The notes beneath the pieces were generated by a model, which searched no databases, was not told where the DNA came from, and saw only the letters and a program-made list of their open reading frames with translations. This document shows positions 29,258 through 40,542 of a stretch of DNA of 64,000 nt, piece by piece. The translations under genes were made by a program, and so were the position numbers. This stretch comes from Kiritimatiellota bacterium. GTDB lineage: Bacteria; Verrucomicrobiota; Kiritimatiellia; Kiritimatiellales; Tichowtungiaceae. Each line of letters starts with the position of its first letter. Position 1 is the stretch's first letter. The DNA lies in assembly GCA_014381785.1 (NCBI GenBank), contig JACNKZ010000055.1:36937-100936 (forward strand), written 5' to 3'.

Positions 29258-29782
29258 CTAGCCTCCGAGCCGGGCAGAACACAGATTTTCCCAGCTCCCG
29301 ACATCCTCCCAGCGGCCCGTTGACGGGCGCACCAGCGTCAGCGAATTGAACCGAATACGCGGTGGAAGCCGCACGGCCAACTCCTGCCGTAGCGCATCGC
29401 GGTCGATGCCCGCCGCCCCCAACCCGTAGAGCAGACTCAGGTGCGGACCAATCGACGATAAATGCGCGCCTTCGATGCGGGAGGGCGCCCGTTTAAACAC
29501 CGCCTCGCCCCCCGCCAACCGCAAAAAGAAAAAAAAGGCCCAGTGATCTGCCCAATCGATTCCGCGCACGGTCAGCTCAACCGGCGCGGTCTGTACAGCC
29601 AGCCGCCCGAAGGCGTCCCGCAAATCCTGCTCATCCAGATTCCATGTCCCGGAACAAAACGTGGTGTGCGGAGCAAATGCCGGCGTTGCGTAACGGTTCG
29701 ACAGGGCCTGGATCAGCGCTGCCAGCTCTGCGCGCTGTTCCGCGCACGGCATCAGCCAAATTGAATAGGCAAACGGTTTCAT
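29258..29782 (-). CDS. 2H phosphoesterase (2'-5' RNA ligase / cyclic phosphodiesterase-like)
   Basis: 174 residues with the two characteristic HxT/S motifs, PHTTFCS (about 39) and PHLSLLYG (about 120), which form the active site of the 2H superfamily. Members open 2',3'-cyclic phosphates or act on nucleotide cyclic phosphates. The length and N-terminal SIWLMPCAE fit the plant/yeast-type cyclic phosphodiesterases. Physiological substrate unknown. It ends 17 bases from the ABC-F gene, which lies upstream on the same strand. Confidence 0.75.
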   Translation of the reverse strand: MKPFAYSIWLMPCAEQRAELAALIQALSNRYATPAFAPHTTFCSGTWNLDEQDLRDAFGRLAVQTAPVELTVRGIDWADHWAFFFFLRLAGGEAVFKRAPSRIEGAHLSSIGPHLSLLYGLGAAGIDRDALRQELAVRLPPRIRFNSLTLVRPSTGRWEDVGSWENLCSARLGG

Positions 29783-29799
29783 CGTTCGGACTGTTCCGA

Positions 29800-31563
<1,764 letters not shown>

Positions 31564-31608
31564 AGAGCGGGGAAATGTAGCGGTTCGGGCTCCGGAAACA
31601 AGCCAAAC

Positions 31609-32397
31609 TCACGATACAGATGAAAGCGGCGGGCGAACAGCAACGGGATAGCCGGGGATAATTTCCGAAAGAGCCTGTTTTATTTTCGCGATGGCGTACG
31701 GCCCGTTCGCCCGCGCGTTGACCGCGTTGATCTCGACCTGAATCGTTGGCATCTTCGATTTTTCAATCCGCAAATACGGCCTCGGGTCGATGTTGGCCGA
31801 GGCGCTAACGAATCCCTTCGCGCCCGCGGCGTACGCTTCAGAAATCTTCCGGTCACCCCCGACAAAATAGTTGGTTGTCGACGAAATCAGCGACAGATCG
31901 GCCGATGAATCCTTGATTCCCCAGTGCGGAATTTTCTCCAGCATCTCAGGCGTCAGAACGTTGCCGGTATGCTTCGGGAAATTATAGAGAATCAACGGCA
32001 GGTCGCTTTCAAGCGACAGGCGGCAGAACCACTCAACCAGTCCGTCAGCCGGCGCACCCGCAAAATAAAACGGCGGCAGCGAGGCGATGAAATCCGCGCC
32101 CACCTCCTGCGCCTGCTGCGCGGTTTCCAATGTTTTGAAAAGTGCGGGGGAGCCGAGATGAAAAACCAGCAGGCCTTTCCACGCCTCGCGGCTGACGCGC
32201 AGCAGCTGCAGCTGCTCGTCGGGAGTCAGCGAGAAAAATTCGCCGGTCGTACCGTTCACCAACAGATTGCGCACGCCGCACTCGGCCAGCCAGTCAAGAT
32301 GCGCCAGATAGGCCCCATAATCGATGGCATCATCGCTGCCGAACGGTGTCGGCACCGGCACCACCAACCCATTCAATTTAAAATCCGCTTTATTCAT
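31609..32397 (-). CDS. DapA/NanA-family aldolase
   Basis: 262 residues, shorter than the usual 290 of dihydrodipicolinate synthase. VPVPTPF and NGTTGEFFSLT match the family entry and substrate loops; LYNFPKHTG holds the Tyr and GIKDSS the Schiff-base Lys. It is a pyruvate-dependent class I aldolase, but which one (lysine synthesis, sialic acid or sugar-acid cleavage) cannot be fixed. dapF is elsewhere in the window. A palindrome variant (32125) encodes FKTLE. Starts divergently from the methyltransferase gene, with 28 bases between. Confidence 0.8.
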   Translation of the reverse strand: MNKADFKLNGLVVPVPTPFGSDDAIDYGAYLAHLDWLAECGVRNLLVNGTTGEFFSLTPDEQLQLLRVSREAWKGLLVFHLGSPALFKTLETAQQAQEVGADFIASLPPFYFAGAPADGLVEWFCRLSLESDLPLILYNFPKHTGNVLTPEMLEKIPHWGIKDSSADLSLISSTTNYFVGGDRKISEAYAAGAKGFVSASANIDPRPYLRIEKSKMPTIQVEINAVNARANGPYAIAKIKQALSEIIPGYPVAVRPPLSSVS

Positions 32398-32425
32398 GGA
32401 AAAATATGTTAAACTCCTCCGCTTT

Positions 32426-33088
32426 ATGACGAAACAGGAAAACCAATCAATCTGCCCGCTGTGCGCCCATATGCCGGAGTGCTTCTGCAAAGACCGCACA
32501 CGCGAATATTTGCGTTGCCCGAGTTGCGACCTCGTCTTTGTGCCCGAAAAAGATCTGCTTGCGCCCGGCGCGGAAAAGGCGCGCTATGACCTGCATCAGA
32601 ACGACCCGAACGATTCCGGATATCGGGATTTTTTAAACCGGCTTTTCCAACCCCTGGAAAACAAGCTGGAGCCCGGCGCGCGCGGGCTGGACTTCGGCTG
32701 CGGCCCCGGCCCCACCTTGTCGCTTATGTTCAAAGAAGCCGGCTACGACTGCGACGTGTACGACCTGTACTACGCCAATGATCCCGCCGTCCTCAAGCGG
32801 CAATACGACTTCCTCACCTGCTCCGAAACCATGGAGCACATGTTCCGCCCCGGTGAAGAATTCGAGCGGTTCGTGAGCCTGGTAAAACCCGGCGGCTGGA
32901 TCGGCATCATGACCCAGCTCCACGACGAAGCGCCCGTTCCCTTCGAGCGCTGGCACTACAAAGACGACGACACCCACGTCTGCTTCTTCTCAAAGAAAAG
33001 TTTCCAAACATTGGAAAAAACCTACGGCCTGCGCGCCGAATTCCACTCCGACAGCGTCATCCTCTTTCAGGCCAATCGGTTTTTGTAA
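32426..33088 (+). CDS. SAM-dependent methyltransferase with N-terminal zinc ribbon
   Basis: 220 residues from ATG 32426; an in-frame ATG at 32396 is possible but would overlap the divergent gene. The N-terminus has CPLC and CPSC pairs, a likely zinc ribbon. LDFGCGPGPTLSLM is motif I for SAM binding and SETMEH the post-motif region. It resembles class I methyltransferases of the UbiE/tellurite type. Substrate unknown. Two palindromes encode FQPLE (32645) and FQTLE (33002). Its 3' end overlaps the convergent nspC by 22 bases. Confidence 0.8.
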   Translation: MTKQENQSICPLCAHMPECFCKDRTREYLRCPSCDLVFVPEKDLLAPGAEKARYDLHQNDPNDSGYRDFLNRLFQPLENKLEPGARGLDFGCGPGPTLSLMFKEAGYDCDVYDLYYANDPAVLKRQYDFLTCSETMEHMFRPGEEFERFVSLVKPGGWIGIMTQLHDEAPVPFERWHYKDDDTHVCFFSKKSFQTLEKTYGLRAEFHSDSVILFQANRFL

Positions 33089-34188
33089 TCCTGATAGTTG
33101 AATTCGCGCACCACATCGATTTCGTCGCCGCGTTGGATGGCGATCGCCGGATGCTGGATGCCGTTAAAGAACGTGGTCTTCACCATGGTGTAGTGCGCCA
33201 TATCGAGAAACTCGATCTGGTCGCCAGGCTTAAGCGGTTGATCGAATGAATAGTCGCCGATCACATCGCCGGCCAGACAGCTCAATCCGGCCAATCGGAC
33301 TGTATGCGCCTTTTCACCGGGCTCCCCTGCCCCGGTAATGACCGGGCGATACGGCATTTCGAGCACGTCCGGCATATGACAGGTGCAGGAGGTGTCGAGA
33401 ATGGCGATGTCCATTTCGTTGTGCACAATGTCGAGTACAGATGCGATGAGCACGCCCGCATTCAGCGCAACCGCTTCGCCGGGTTCCAGAATCACCTGTA
33501 CACCGTACTTGGCTTTAAACGCATTGATGAGCTCGCAAAGCCGGTCAACATCGTAGTCGGCCCGGGTAATGTGATGCCCGCCGCCGAAGTTGACCCACTC
33601 CATCTGCGGCAGAAACTCACCGAACTTCTCTTCAACGGCCTTCAGCGTGGTTTCGAGCGCATCGACATTCTGTTCGCACAGCGTATGGAAATGCAGCCCA
33701 CTGATGCCGTCGAGGCTTTCACCATCAAATTGATCGCGGGTGATGCCGAGGCGCGACTTCGGGGCGCAGGGATCGTAGATCGCATGGTCCTGCGTGGAGC
33801 ACTCCGGATTGATGCGCAGGCCCAAGGCAGGCGAGACGCCTGCGATACGAGAACGGAACTTTTTAAACTGCGCGAAGGAATTGAAATCAATCTCGTCGCA
33901 GAGGGTCAGAAGTTCGGCAAAATCATCACCCGAATAGGCGGCGGCGAACGCGTGAACTTCGCCGCCGAACTCTTCGCGTCCGAGGCGCGCCTCCCACGGC
34001 GAGCTGGCGCAAACGCCATCGAGAAATTTTCCAATGATTGGAAAAAGCGGCCACATCGCAAAGCCCTTGAGAGCCAGCAGGATTTTACAATCCGTACGCG
34101 CCTTCACCGACGCCAGCGTCTCAAGATTGCTAAACAGTTTTGCCTCATCGACAATAAAACAGGGTGTTGGAGTATCTTGAAAATTCAT
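33067..34188 (-). CDS. nspC: Carboxynorspermidine decarboxylase
   Basis: A 373-residue fold-III PLP decarboxylase. LLALKGFAMW has the PLP-binding Lys; NFGGGHHIT and LEPGEAVA bind the cofactor phosphate; DTSCTCHMPDVLEMPYRP holds the C-terminal active-site Cys. It decarboxylates carboxy(nor)spermidine to (nor)spermidine. Carboxynorspermidine synthase and speA lie 5-7 kb away on the same strand, which supports the role. A perfect palindrome (34029) encodes FPIIGK near the N-terminus. Confidence 0.93.
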   Translation of the reverse strand: MNFQDTPTPCFIVDEAKLFSNLETLASVKARTDCKILLALKGFAMWPLFPIIGKFLDGVCASSPWEARLGREEFGGEVHAFAAAYSGDDFAELLTLCDEIDFNSFAQFKKFRSRIAGVSPALGLRINPECSTQDHAIYDPCAPKSRLGITRDQFDGESLDGISGLHFHTLCEQNVDALETTLKAVEEKFGEFLPQMEWVNFGGGHHITRADYDVDRLCELINAFKAKYGVQVILEPGEAVALNAGVLIASVLDIVHNEMDIAILDTSCTCHMPDVLEMPYRPVITGAGEPGEKAHTVRLAGLSCLAGDVIGDYSFDQPLKPGDQIEFLDMAHYTMVKTTFFNGIQHPAIAIQRGDEIDVVREFNYQDYKNRLA

Positions 34189-34240
34189 GCGGCGGTTTTA
34201 ACTTCCGGGCGCCCTGATTGCACGTCAAATCGTGAGCCTC

Positions 34241-34465
34241 TCAGGCGTGGCGGAAGGTGATCCGGCCCTTATTCAGATCGTAGGCGGAGATCTCCACCGT
34301 CACCTGGTCGCCAATGGAAATGCGGATGAGATTTTTACGGATTTTCCCGGAAACGTGGGCAAGCACTTTATGCCCGTTCTCAAATTGAACCCGGTACATC
34401 GTCGCCGGCAACACTTCTACAACCTCACCATCCAGCGCAATCAGATCGTCTTTTTGTTTCGCCAT
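34241..34465 (-). CDS. infA: Translation initiation factor IF-1
   Basis: 74 residues, an S1/OB-fold protein that binds the 30S A-site. It has the family pattern [20 protein letters not shown] and ending KGRITFRHA (family: KGRI..R). A good ribosome site AGGGAG precedes the ATG at 34465. A start further upstream would add residues that are not IF-1-like. Standing alone between metabolic genes, it is not in a ribosomal protein operon here. Confidence 0.95.
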   Translation of the reverse strand: MAKQKDDLIALDGEVVEVLPATMYRVQFENGHKVLAHVSGKIRKNLIRISIGDQVTVEISAYDLNKGRITFRHA

Positions 34466-34530
34466 ACAGTCTCCCTCACAGAAATTTGAGAGGCTATATA
34501 TTCTTTCCAGAAATGAAAACAAGTCGAAAA

Positions 34531-36093
34531 TCAGTGTCTTGAAATAATCGACTCGGCTAGGCGCAAGCCATCAATGCCGGAACTGACGATGCCGCCGGCA
34601 TAGCCCGCGCCTTCACCGCAGGGGTAAAGCCCGCGCGCACCAACTGACTGCCCGTCCTCGCCACGCACAATGCGCACCGGGCTCGAGCTGCGGGTTTCAG
34701 AAGCATAAAGCAGGGCTTCGTCGAGCTGAACGCCGCGCATACTGCCGAGCATTTTCGGTACCGCACTGCGCAGCGTATGCTCCACAAACTCAGGCAGCAG
34801 TCCGCGCAGCTGGGCCGGGCGGGCCATCGAACAGGAACGCTCGGCGGGAATGTCGGAGTCTGTTCCCTCAAGAAAATCGACCAGCCGCTGAGCGGGAAGC
34901 GAATAATCGGAGCCGCCCGCCGCGAATGCCGCCGCTTCCAGCGTTTTTTGAAATTCAATGCCGGCCAGCACATCGGTCGAAGGGAAGTCGTTAGGGAAAA
35001 CAGGAACGAGGAACGCGGCGTTACCCATCGGCTTATCGCGTTTGGAAAGGCTCATGCCGTTGGTGGTCATCATCCCTTCCGAAGAGGCACAGCACATGAC
35101 CAGTCCGCCGGGGCACATGCAAAAGGTATAGCAGGAGCGGGCGTTTTCCTCTTCGCGGCGGGTCAGGCGGAAACTGGCTTTACCAAGTGAAGGAAAACTT
35201 CCACCCCACTGTGCGGTATCGATACGGTGCTGCGGAATTTCGAGTCGCACACCGACCGCGAACCCCTTGGCCTCAAGCGTTATGCCCTGCTCTGAGAGCA
35301 TTGCATAGATGTCGCGCGCGCTGTGACCGGTCGCCAGCACGCAGGTGTCAGTCCGGATTTCTTCTCCCGAAATCACCACGCCGCGTAGCGCACCGTTTTC
35401 GATCTCGATGCGGTCGAGCCGCGCGCCGAAGCGCACCTCGCCACCCAGCTCGACAATTCGATTGCGCAGAGCGGGAACCAGCTCTTCAAGAATGTCGCTT
35501 CCGATGTGCGGCTCGGCATCAATTAAAATATCGTGCGATGCTCCGCATTCGACGAGGATTTCGAGCAAACGCCGAACGCGCGGACGATCTTTGCTACGCG
35601 AGGTAAGCTTGCCGTCCGAGAAAAGCCCTGCGCCGCCTTCGCCGTAGAGCACATTGCTTTCCACATTCAGCGTGCCGTCTTTCCAAAACGATTCAACCCG
35701 CTTGGCGCGCGGCGCGGCGGCTTCGCCGCGTTCAATCAGCAGCGGCTTCATTCCGGCTTCGGCCAGCGCGAAGGCCGCCATCAGTCCGGCGGGGCCGGCA
35801 CCGACCACAACCGGGCGCAGGCCGGAAAAATGATCAAGCACCGGGCGGACAACCGGCTCAACCGCCTTTGCCTTTTCGACATCGCGCAGACCGTTGCGCA
35901 GCTTACCGGACAAATCCGCCTCGGCCATCACCGTCATGCGCGGCGAACGGCCGCGCGCATCGATGGAACGACGGACGACCTGCAAGCCCTTCAGATCCCC
36001 CGGCTGACAGCGCACCTTTTTCGCGGCGGCCTTTGCCAGCTGTTCCGGTGTGTACCCCGGCGGCAGATCAATCTGGGAGATTCGTATTTTCAT
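34531..36093 (-). CDS. FAD-dependent oxidoreductase (COG2509-like)
   Basis: 520 residues. [19 protein letters not shown] at about residue 105 is the FAD-binding Rossmann motif, followed by RVESFWKDG and [20 protein letters not shown], which mark the uncharacterised COG2509 dehydrogenases. The N-terminal 100 residues are a separate small domain. CMCPGG and [13 protein letters not shown] are also typical. The C-terminal [10 protein letters not shown] contacts FAD. Substrate unknown. Start at 36093 begins [13 protein letters not shown]; an upstream ATG at 36186 would run into the SulP promoter. Confidence 0.88.
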   Translation of the reverse strand: MKIRISQIDLPPGYTPEQLAKAAAKKVRCQPGDLKGLQVVRRSIDARGRSPRMTVMAEADLSGKLRNGLRDVEKAKAVEPVVRPVLDHFSGLRPVVVGAGPAGLMAAFALAEAGMKPLLIERGEAAAPRAKRVESFWKDGTLNVESNVLYGEGGAGLFSDGKLTSRSKDRPRVRRLLEILVECGASHDILIDAEPHIGSDILEELVPALRNRIVELGGEVRFGARLDRIEIENGALRGVVISGEEIRTDTCVLATGHSARDIYAMLSEQGITLEAKGFAVGVRLEIPQHRIDTAQWGGSFPSLGKASFRLTRREEENARSCYTFCMCPGGLVMCCASSEGMMTTNGMSLSKRDKPMGNAAFLVPVFPNDFPSTDVLAGIEFQKTLEAAAFAAGGSDYSLPAQRLVDFLEGTDSDIPAERSCSMARPAQLRGLLPEFVEHTLRSAVPKMLGSMRGVQLDEALLYASETRSSSPVRIVRGEDGQSVGARGLYPCGEGAGYAGGIVSSGIDGLRLAESIISRH

Positions 36094-36162
36094 TGAATTT
36101 TCTTTAATTCGGAACGGAAAGGTATAGTAGTGGTCACTTATTTTCGACCAAAAAGGAGCTCC

Positions 36163-37812
36163 ATGCACACACGCCTGATTCCACAAATCTTCACCTGTTA
36201 CCGTTCCGGCTATTCGTTAAAACATTTCGCCAACGATCTGATTGCCGGGATCATTACCGGCATCGTCGCTCTGCCGCTCGCCATCGCTTTTGCCATTGCC
36301 TCCGGAGTCAGCCCGGAACAGGGCCTCTACACGGCGATCATCGCCGGTTTCATGATCTCCTTTTTCAGCGGAAGCCGTGTACAGATCGGCGGGCCGACCG
36401 GCGCGTTCATTGTCATTGTTTACGGGATCGTCCAGCAGTACGGCATGGCCGGACTGACCGTCGCCACCCTGATGGCGGGCGTGATGCTGGTGATCATGGG
36501 CGTCTGCCGCCTCGGCTCAATCATTAAATATCTGCCCTACCCGTTGATCATCGGCTTCACCACCGGAATTGCGGTGATCATCGCGGTAACACAAATTCCG
36601 GCCTTTCTCGGCATGCAACTTGAAGCCTTTCCCAGCGAGTTCATCGACAAACTCAAGGCAATCGGCTCCCACCTGAATTTAATAGATCCGCTTTCCGCGG
36701 GACTCGGCTTACTCGCGCTGTTCATCATGATCATCTGGCCGCGCGTCACCCGCCGCATTCCCGGCTCACTGGTTGCCATTGTGGTGACCACATTAATGGT
36801 CTCGCTGCTGAACCTTCCGGTTGAAACCATTGGCAGCCGTTTCGGCGGCGTGCCAAATCATCTGCCCTCTTTTGCGTTCCCATCCGTCAGTCTTGAGCTG
36901 ATGAAAGACCTCTTCGCGCCCGCGCTGACGATTGCGCTACTGGCCGCGATTGAATCGCTCCTGTCCGCCGTAGTGGCCGACGGAATGACCGGGCAGCGCC
37001 ACCGCTCCAACATGGAACTGGTCGCGCAGGGAATCGCGAACATCGTCTGTCCGCTCTTCGGAGGTATTCCCGCCACGGGGGCCATTGCCCGCACCGCCAC
37101 CAACATTAAAAATGGCGGAACCACTCCGGTGGCAGGCATCATCCATGCCGTTACACTGACGTTGATTCTGCTCTTCTTTGGGCGTTACGCCTCGCTCATT
37201 CCTATGCCCGCACTGGCCGCCATTCTGCTGATCGTCGCCTACAACATGAGTGAATGGCGTTTCTTCGTAAAACTCTTCTCCAGCCCGCGCAGCGATATCC
37301 TTGTTCTACTGGCGGTCTTTGGCCTCACCGTCTTTGCCGATCTCACCGTCGCCATTCAAACCGGCGTGGTCCTGTCCGCCTTCCTCTTCATGCGCCGGAT
37401 GGAAAATGTCACACAGGCAGGCATCATCCACCTCGATGATGAAGAAGAGGATCCGGAAACCGTTGCGATCGATGTGCCGGACGGCGTGGATGTGTTCGAA
37501 ATTAACGGCCCGTTCTTTTTTGGTGCGGCCAGCAAATTTCAGGACGAAATCCGCAAAATAAGAATGCCGAAAGTCCTCATCCTGCGCATGCGCAACGTGC
37601 CCGCCATCGATGCCACCGGCCTGAGAGCACTCGAAGATCTGGTAAACTCCACCCGCCGCGCCGGCACCATCGTCATCATTTCCGGCATCCACAAGCAACC
37701 GGCGGCGGCAATGCACAAAGCGGGGATTGTCGATAAAATCGGGCACGACCGGATTCATAAAGATATCCTTCACGCACTCGATCAGGCCCGAAGCCTACTC
37801 GCTGGCGAGTGA
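36163..37812 (+). CDS. SulP-family anion transporter with STAS domain
   Basis: 549 residues. AAGGAG lies just before ATG 36163. About ten to twelve hydrophobic helices fill residues 1-420, with ALPLAIAFAIASGVSPEQGLYTA matching the SulP signature region and GGIPATGAIARTATNI a conserved loop. A cytoplasmic STAS domain occupies about 440-549. SulP proteins carry sulfate, bicarbonate or dicarboxylates; specificity is not clear from sequence. The 3' end overlaps the convergent BaiN-like gene by 18 bases. Confidence 0.93.
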   Translation: MHTRLIPQIFTCYRSGYSLKHFANDLIAGIITGIVALPLAIAFAIASGVSPEQGLYTAIIAGFMISFFSGSRVQIGGPTGAFIVIVYGIVQQYGMAGLTVATLMAGVMLVIMGVCRLGSIIKYLPYPLIIGFTTGIAVIIAVTQIPAFLGMQLEAFPSEFIDKLKAIGSHLNLIDPLSAGLGLLALFIMIIWPRVTRRIPGSLVAIVVTTLMVSLLNLPVETIGSRFGGVPNHLPSFAFPSVSLELMKDLFAPALTIALLAAIESLLSAVVADGMTGQRHRSNMELVAQGIANIVCPLFGGIPATGAIARTATNIKNGGTTPVAGIIHAVTLTLILLFFGRYASLIPMPALAAILLIVAYNMSEWRFFVKLFSSPRSDILVLLAVFGLTVFADLTVAIQTGVVLSAFLFMRRMENVTQAGIIHLDDEEEDPETVAIDVPDGVDVFEINGPFFFGAASKFQDEIRKIRMPKVLILRMRNVPAIDATGLRALEDLVNSTRRAGTIVIISGIHKQPAAAMHKAGIVDKIGHDRIHKDILHALDQARSLLAGE

Positions 37813-38985
37813 TTGCGCGGCAAGATATCCGGTGGTCCAGGCGGCCTGCAGGTTGAAGCCGCCGGTCAGCGCATCAATATCGAGCACCTCTCCGGCGAAA
37901 TAGAGGCCGGGAATTAGACGGCTTTCCATTGTTTTGAAGTCCACCTCTTTCAACCGGATGCCGCCGCAAGTGACGAACTCCTCGCGGTGCTTGTTTTTTC
38001 CAATGATTGGAAGAGTGAACCCGCTCACCTGCGCCGCGAGGTGACGGAGCGCCTTCGATGAGCACCCTCCCCACTCGCACTTTTCGTCGATGCCCGCGCG
38101 CTCCACCAAAAGTTTCCAATGTCTGGAAGAAAGCCCGACCGGCGACCACGTCCCTACCTGTTTTTTCGGCGAGTCGATGCGCTGTTTTTCCAAGGTTTGG
38201 AAAATCTCTTCCTCGCTCACCGACGGCAGCCAGTTGATCTTCATCTCAAAGTGATAATTCGTTTCGGCGAGCGTCCGGGCGCCGAAGGAGGAAAGCCGCA
38301 GCGCGGCCGGGCCGCTGACGCCGGTATGGGTGATTAACAGTGCGCCGTCAGCTTTCAGTTTGCCCGCGCTAACCTGCGCGTTTTCGACCACGATTCCGGA
38401 CAGCGCGGTGAGCTCTTTATCTGATGTATTGAAGGTGAACAGCGACGGCACGCACGGCTCAATGGTATGGCCGAGCCCTTCGACAAACGCGCCGCCGCCC
38501 GTCGCCACCAGCAGCTTTTTACAACTGAGCTGTTCGCCGCCTGCGAGTTTCACGTTGAAGCCGCCGTCAAATGGCCAAACCTTGGAAACTTCCGCATTCG
38601 TCCGGATCTGCGCCGTGTTTTTGCACAGCGCATTGATCACATCTTCGGAGGTGTCGGAGCGCGGGAAGAGACAGCCATCATCAAGTGTGACCAACGGCAC
38701 GCCGTGCGACTCGAACCACTCGACCGTTTCGGCAGGACCGAAGCGGTTGAAGGGGCCGATCAGTTCGCGCCCGCCGCGCGGATAGTTTTTGACGAATTCG
38801 CGGATGTCGGAACAGGCATGCGTGAGATTGCAGCGTCCGCCGCCAGACACGCGCACCTTCGCCAGCGTCTTGGATGCTTTTTCGAGCACCAGCACGCTCA
38901 GCTCCGGCGCCTCCTCGGCCAGCACCGCGGCGGCAAACATCCCCGCCGCTCCCCCGCCGATAATTATTATGTCTGATGGAATCAT
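37795..38985 (-). CDS. HI0933/BaiN-like flavoprotein
   Basis: 396 residues. IIGGGAAGMFAAA is the FAD Rossmann motif and SGGGRCNLTH is the family hallmark. TGVSGPAALRLSS and the C-terminal GGFNLQAAWTTGYLAAQ complete the HI0933 pattern. Relatives include the bile-acid reductase BaiN, but most have unknown function. Four palindrome copies lie in it (37998, 38114, 38188, 38573), encoding LPIIGK, SRHWK, FQTLEK and SKVWP; the first three are spaced by 11 and 7 helical turns. Confidence 0.88.
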   Translation of the reverse strand: MIPSDIIIIGGGAAGMFAAAVLAEEAPELSVLVLEKASKTLAKVRVSGGGRCNLTHACSDIREFVKNYPRGGRELIGPFNRFGPAETVEWFESHGVPLVTLDDGCLFPRSDTSEDVINALCKNTAQIRTNAEVSKVWPFDGGFNVKLAGGEQLSCKKLLVATGGGAFVEGLGHTIEPCVPSLFTFNTSDKELTALSGIVVENAQVSAGKLKADGALLITHTGVSGPAALRLSSFGARTLAETNYHFEMKINWLPSVSEEEIFQTLEKQRIDSPKKQVGTWSPVGLSSRHWKLLVERAGIDEKCEWGGCSSKALRHLAAQVSGFTLPIIGKNKHREEFVTCGGIRLKEVDFKTMESRLIPGLYFAGEVLDIDALTGGFNLQAAWTTGYLAAQSLASE

Positions 38986-39010
38986 AGATTCAGACTATAG
39001 CACGGAGAAT

Positions 39011-39221
39011 ATTGGCCACAAGAAACACAAAAAGGCACAAACCCCATGCCGGATAGTGGTTCCCATATATCGTGTAACGATATATGGAGACTACCCCAAC
39101 CTCACCGGATCATGAGAAGTTTCCACTGGTTGGAAACTTTCCTTCCAAACCTTGGACACTAAAAACGCCCCGGAGTGCGGAACGTCTTCTTTTTGTGAAT
39201 TTTTGTGTGTTTTGTGGCGAT
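39011..39221. repeat. Intergenic element with imperfect terminal inverted repeats (MITE-like)
   Basis: A left arm (GGCCACAAGAAACACAAAAAGG at the start) and a right arm ending TTTTGTGTGTTTTGTGGC pair imperfectly over about 28 bases and enclose about 160 bases. Inside are the second ATATATCG palindrome (39065-39085) and palindrome variants at 39121 and 39143. There is no transposase and no clear target duplication. Similar GCCACAAAAGGCACAAA-type repeats are common in environmental bacteria (from memory). Confidence 0.55.
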
Positions 39222-39224
39222 CAA

Positions 39225-40421
39225 TCAGCTGATGTCGATGACGGGGCCGTCAATGACTTTCCAGGGGAGACCGCAGGTGTTGAGGTGTTCCATAAAGGGG
39301 TCGGGGTCCATCTGTTCCATGTTGAAGACGCCTTCGCCTTTCCAAACATTGGACATCATGAGCTTGGCGCCGATCATGGCGGGCACGCCCGTGGTGTAGG
39401 AAATAGCCTGCGACTGCACCTCGCGGTAGCACTCCTGATGGTCGCAGGTGTTGTAGATGGTGACGGTTTTTTCTTCACCGTCTTTGAGGCCGGTGACCTG
39501 ACAGCCGATCCAGGTTTTTCCTTTGGTGCGCGGACCGAGACTGGCGGGATCGGGAAGCAGGGTTCTAAGAAACTGGAGCGGAACTATTTTCTGTCCGTTG
39601 AATTCGACTTCGTCGATGCGGGTCATGCCGACATTGCCGAGCACTTCGAGGTGCTTGAGGTAGCTGTCGCCGAAGCTCATCCAGAAACGGGCGCGCTGCA
39701 GGCCGGGAATGTGTTTGGCGAGCGATTCGAGCTCTTCGTGATACATCAGATAGATGTTGGGGTTGCCGATATTTTCCGGTACCTCGAAGGAGCGTTTCAC
39801 AGAAAGCGGGTCGGTTTCGATCCATTCGCCGTTTTCCCAGTAGCGGCCTTTGGCGGTGACTTCGCGGATATTGATTTCGGGATTAAAGTTGGTGGCGAAG
39901 GGATAGCCATGGTCGCCGGCGTTAACGTCGATGATGTCGATGGTGTGGATGACGTCGAGGTGGTGCTTCTGGATGTAGGTGCAGAAAACGGAGGTGACGC
40001 CGGGGTCGAAGCCGGAGCCGAGCAGCGCCATGAGGCCCGCCTCTTTGAAGCGATCCTGATAGGCCCACTGCCAGCTGTATTCAAACTTGGCGGTGTCTTC
40101 CGGTTCGTAGTTGGCGGTGTCGAGATAGTTGACGCCGGTCTCGAGACAGGCATCCATGATGTGCAGGTCCTGATAAGGCAGCGCGACGTTGAGGACGAGG
40201 TCGGGCTGAACCTTTTTGATGAGCGCGACGAGTTCGGGCACATTGTCGGCATCGACCTGCGCGGTTTCGATTTTGCGGTCGAGCTGCGCGGCGATGGCAT
40301 CGCACTTGGATTTGGTGCGACTGGCGAGCACGATTTCTTCGAATACATCCGGGTGCTGGGCGCATTTATGAACCACCACACCGCTGACGCCGCCCGCTCC
40401 GATAATTAAAACTTTTCCCAT
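39225..40421 (-). CDS. Carboxynorspermidine synthase (saccharopine dehydrogenase-like)
   Basis: 398 residues. KVLIIGAGGVSGVVVHKCAQ is the NADPH Rossmann motif, and NYLDTANYEPED, GSGFDPGVTSVFC and NAGDHGYPFATNFNPEINIRE are hallmarks of the carboxynorspermidine dehydrogenase group. It condenses putrescine or diaminopropane with aspartate semialdehyde. GGAGG stands five bases before ATG 40421, so this is preferred to ATG 40424. It lies between speA and nspC on the same strand. A palindrome variant (39340) encodes SNVWK. Confidence 0.93.
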   Translation of the reverse strand: MGKVLIIGAGGVSGVVVHKCAQHPDVFEEIVLASRTKSKCDAIAAQLDRKIETAQVDADNVPELVALIKKVQPDLVLNVALPYQDLHIMDACLETGVNYLDTANYEPEDTAKFEYSWQWAYQDRFKEAGLMALLGSGFDPGVTSVFCTYIQKHHLDVIHTIDIIDVNAGDHGYPFATNFNPEINIREVTAKGRYWENGEWIETDPLSVKRSFEVPENIGNPNIYLMYHEELESLAKHIPGLQRARFWMSFGDSYLKHLEVLGNVGMTRIDEVEFNGQKIVPLQFLRTLLPDPASLGPRTKGKTWIGCQVTGLKDGEEKTVTIYNTCDHQECYREVQSQAISYTTGVPAMIGAKLMMSNVWKGEGVFNMEQMDPDPFMEHLNTCGLPWKVIDGPVIDIS

Positions 40422-40492
40422 CATAACCTCCGGTAATTTCTAAATACGAATTTCGAATCACGAAACAAAATCTAAATCAGAAGTTTTTAATT

Positions 40493-40507
40493 TTCCAAAC
40501 ATTGGAA
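40493..40507. repeat. Intergenic TTCCAA palindrome between speA and carboxynorspermidine synthase
   Basis: A perfect TTCCAA-ACA-TTGGAA extended to TTTTCCAA...TTGGAAAT in the 121-base spacer. The spacer also holds repetitive AT-rich sequence (TACGAATTTCGAATCACGAA). No promoter stands out. Confidence 0.85.
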
Positions 40508-40542
40508 ATTTGAATTTGTTTCGGATTTCGAGTTTAGGATTT

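Noticed and set aside
39084-40409. Frame of 441 residues opposite carboxynorspermidine synthase
   Set aside because: Antisense of a well-supported gene, with no motifs.
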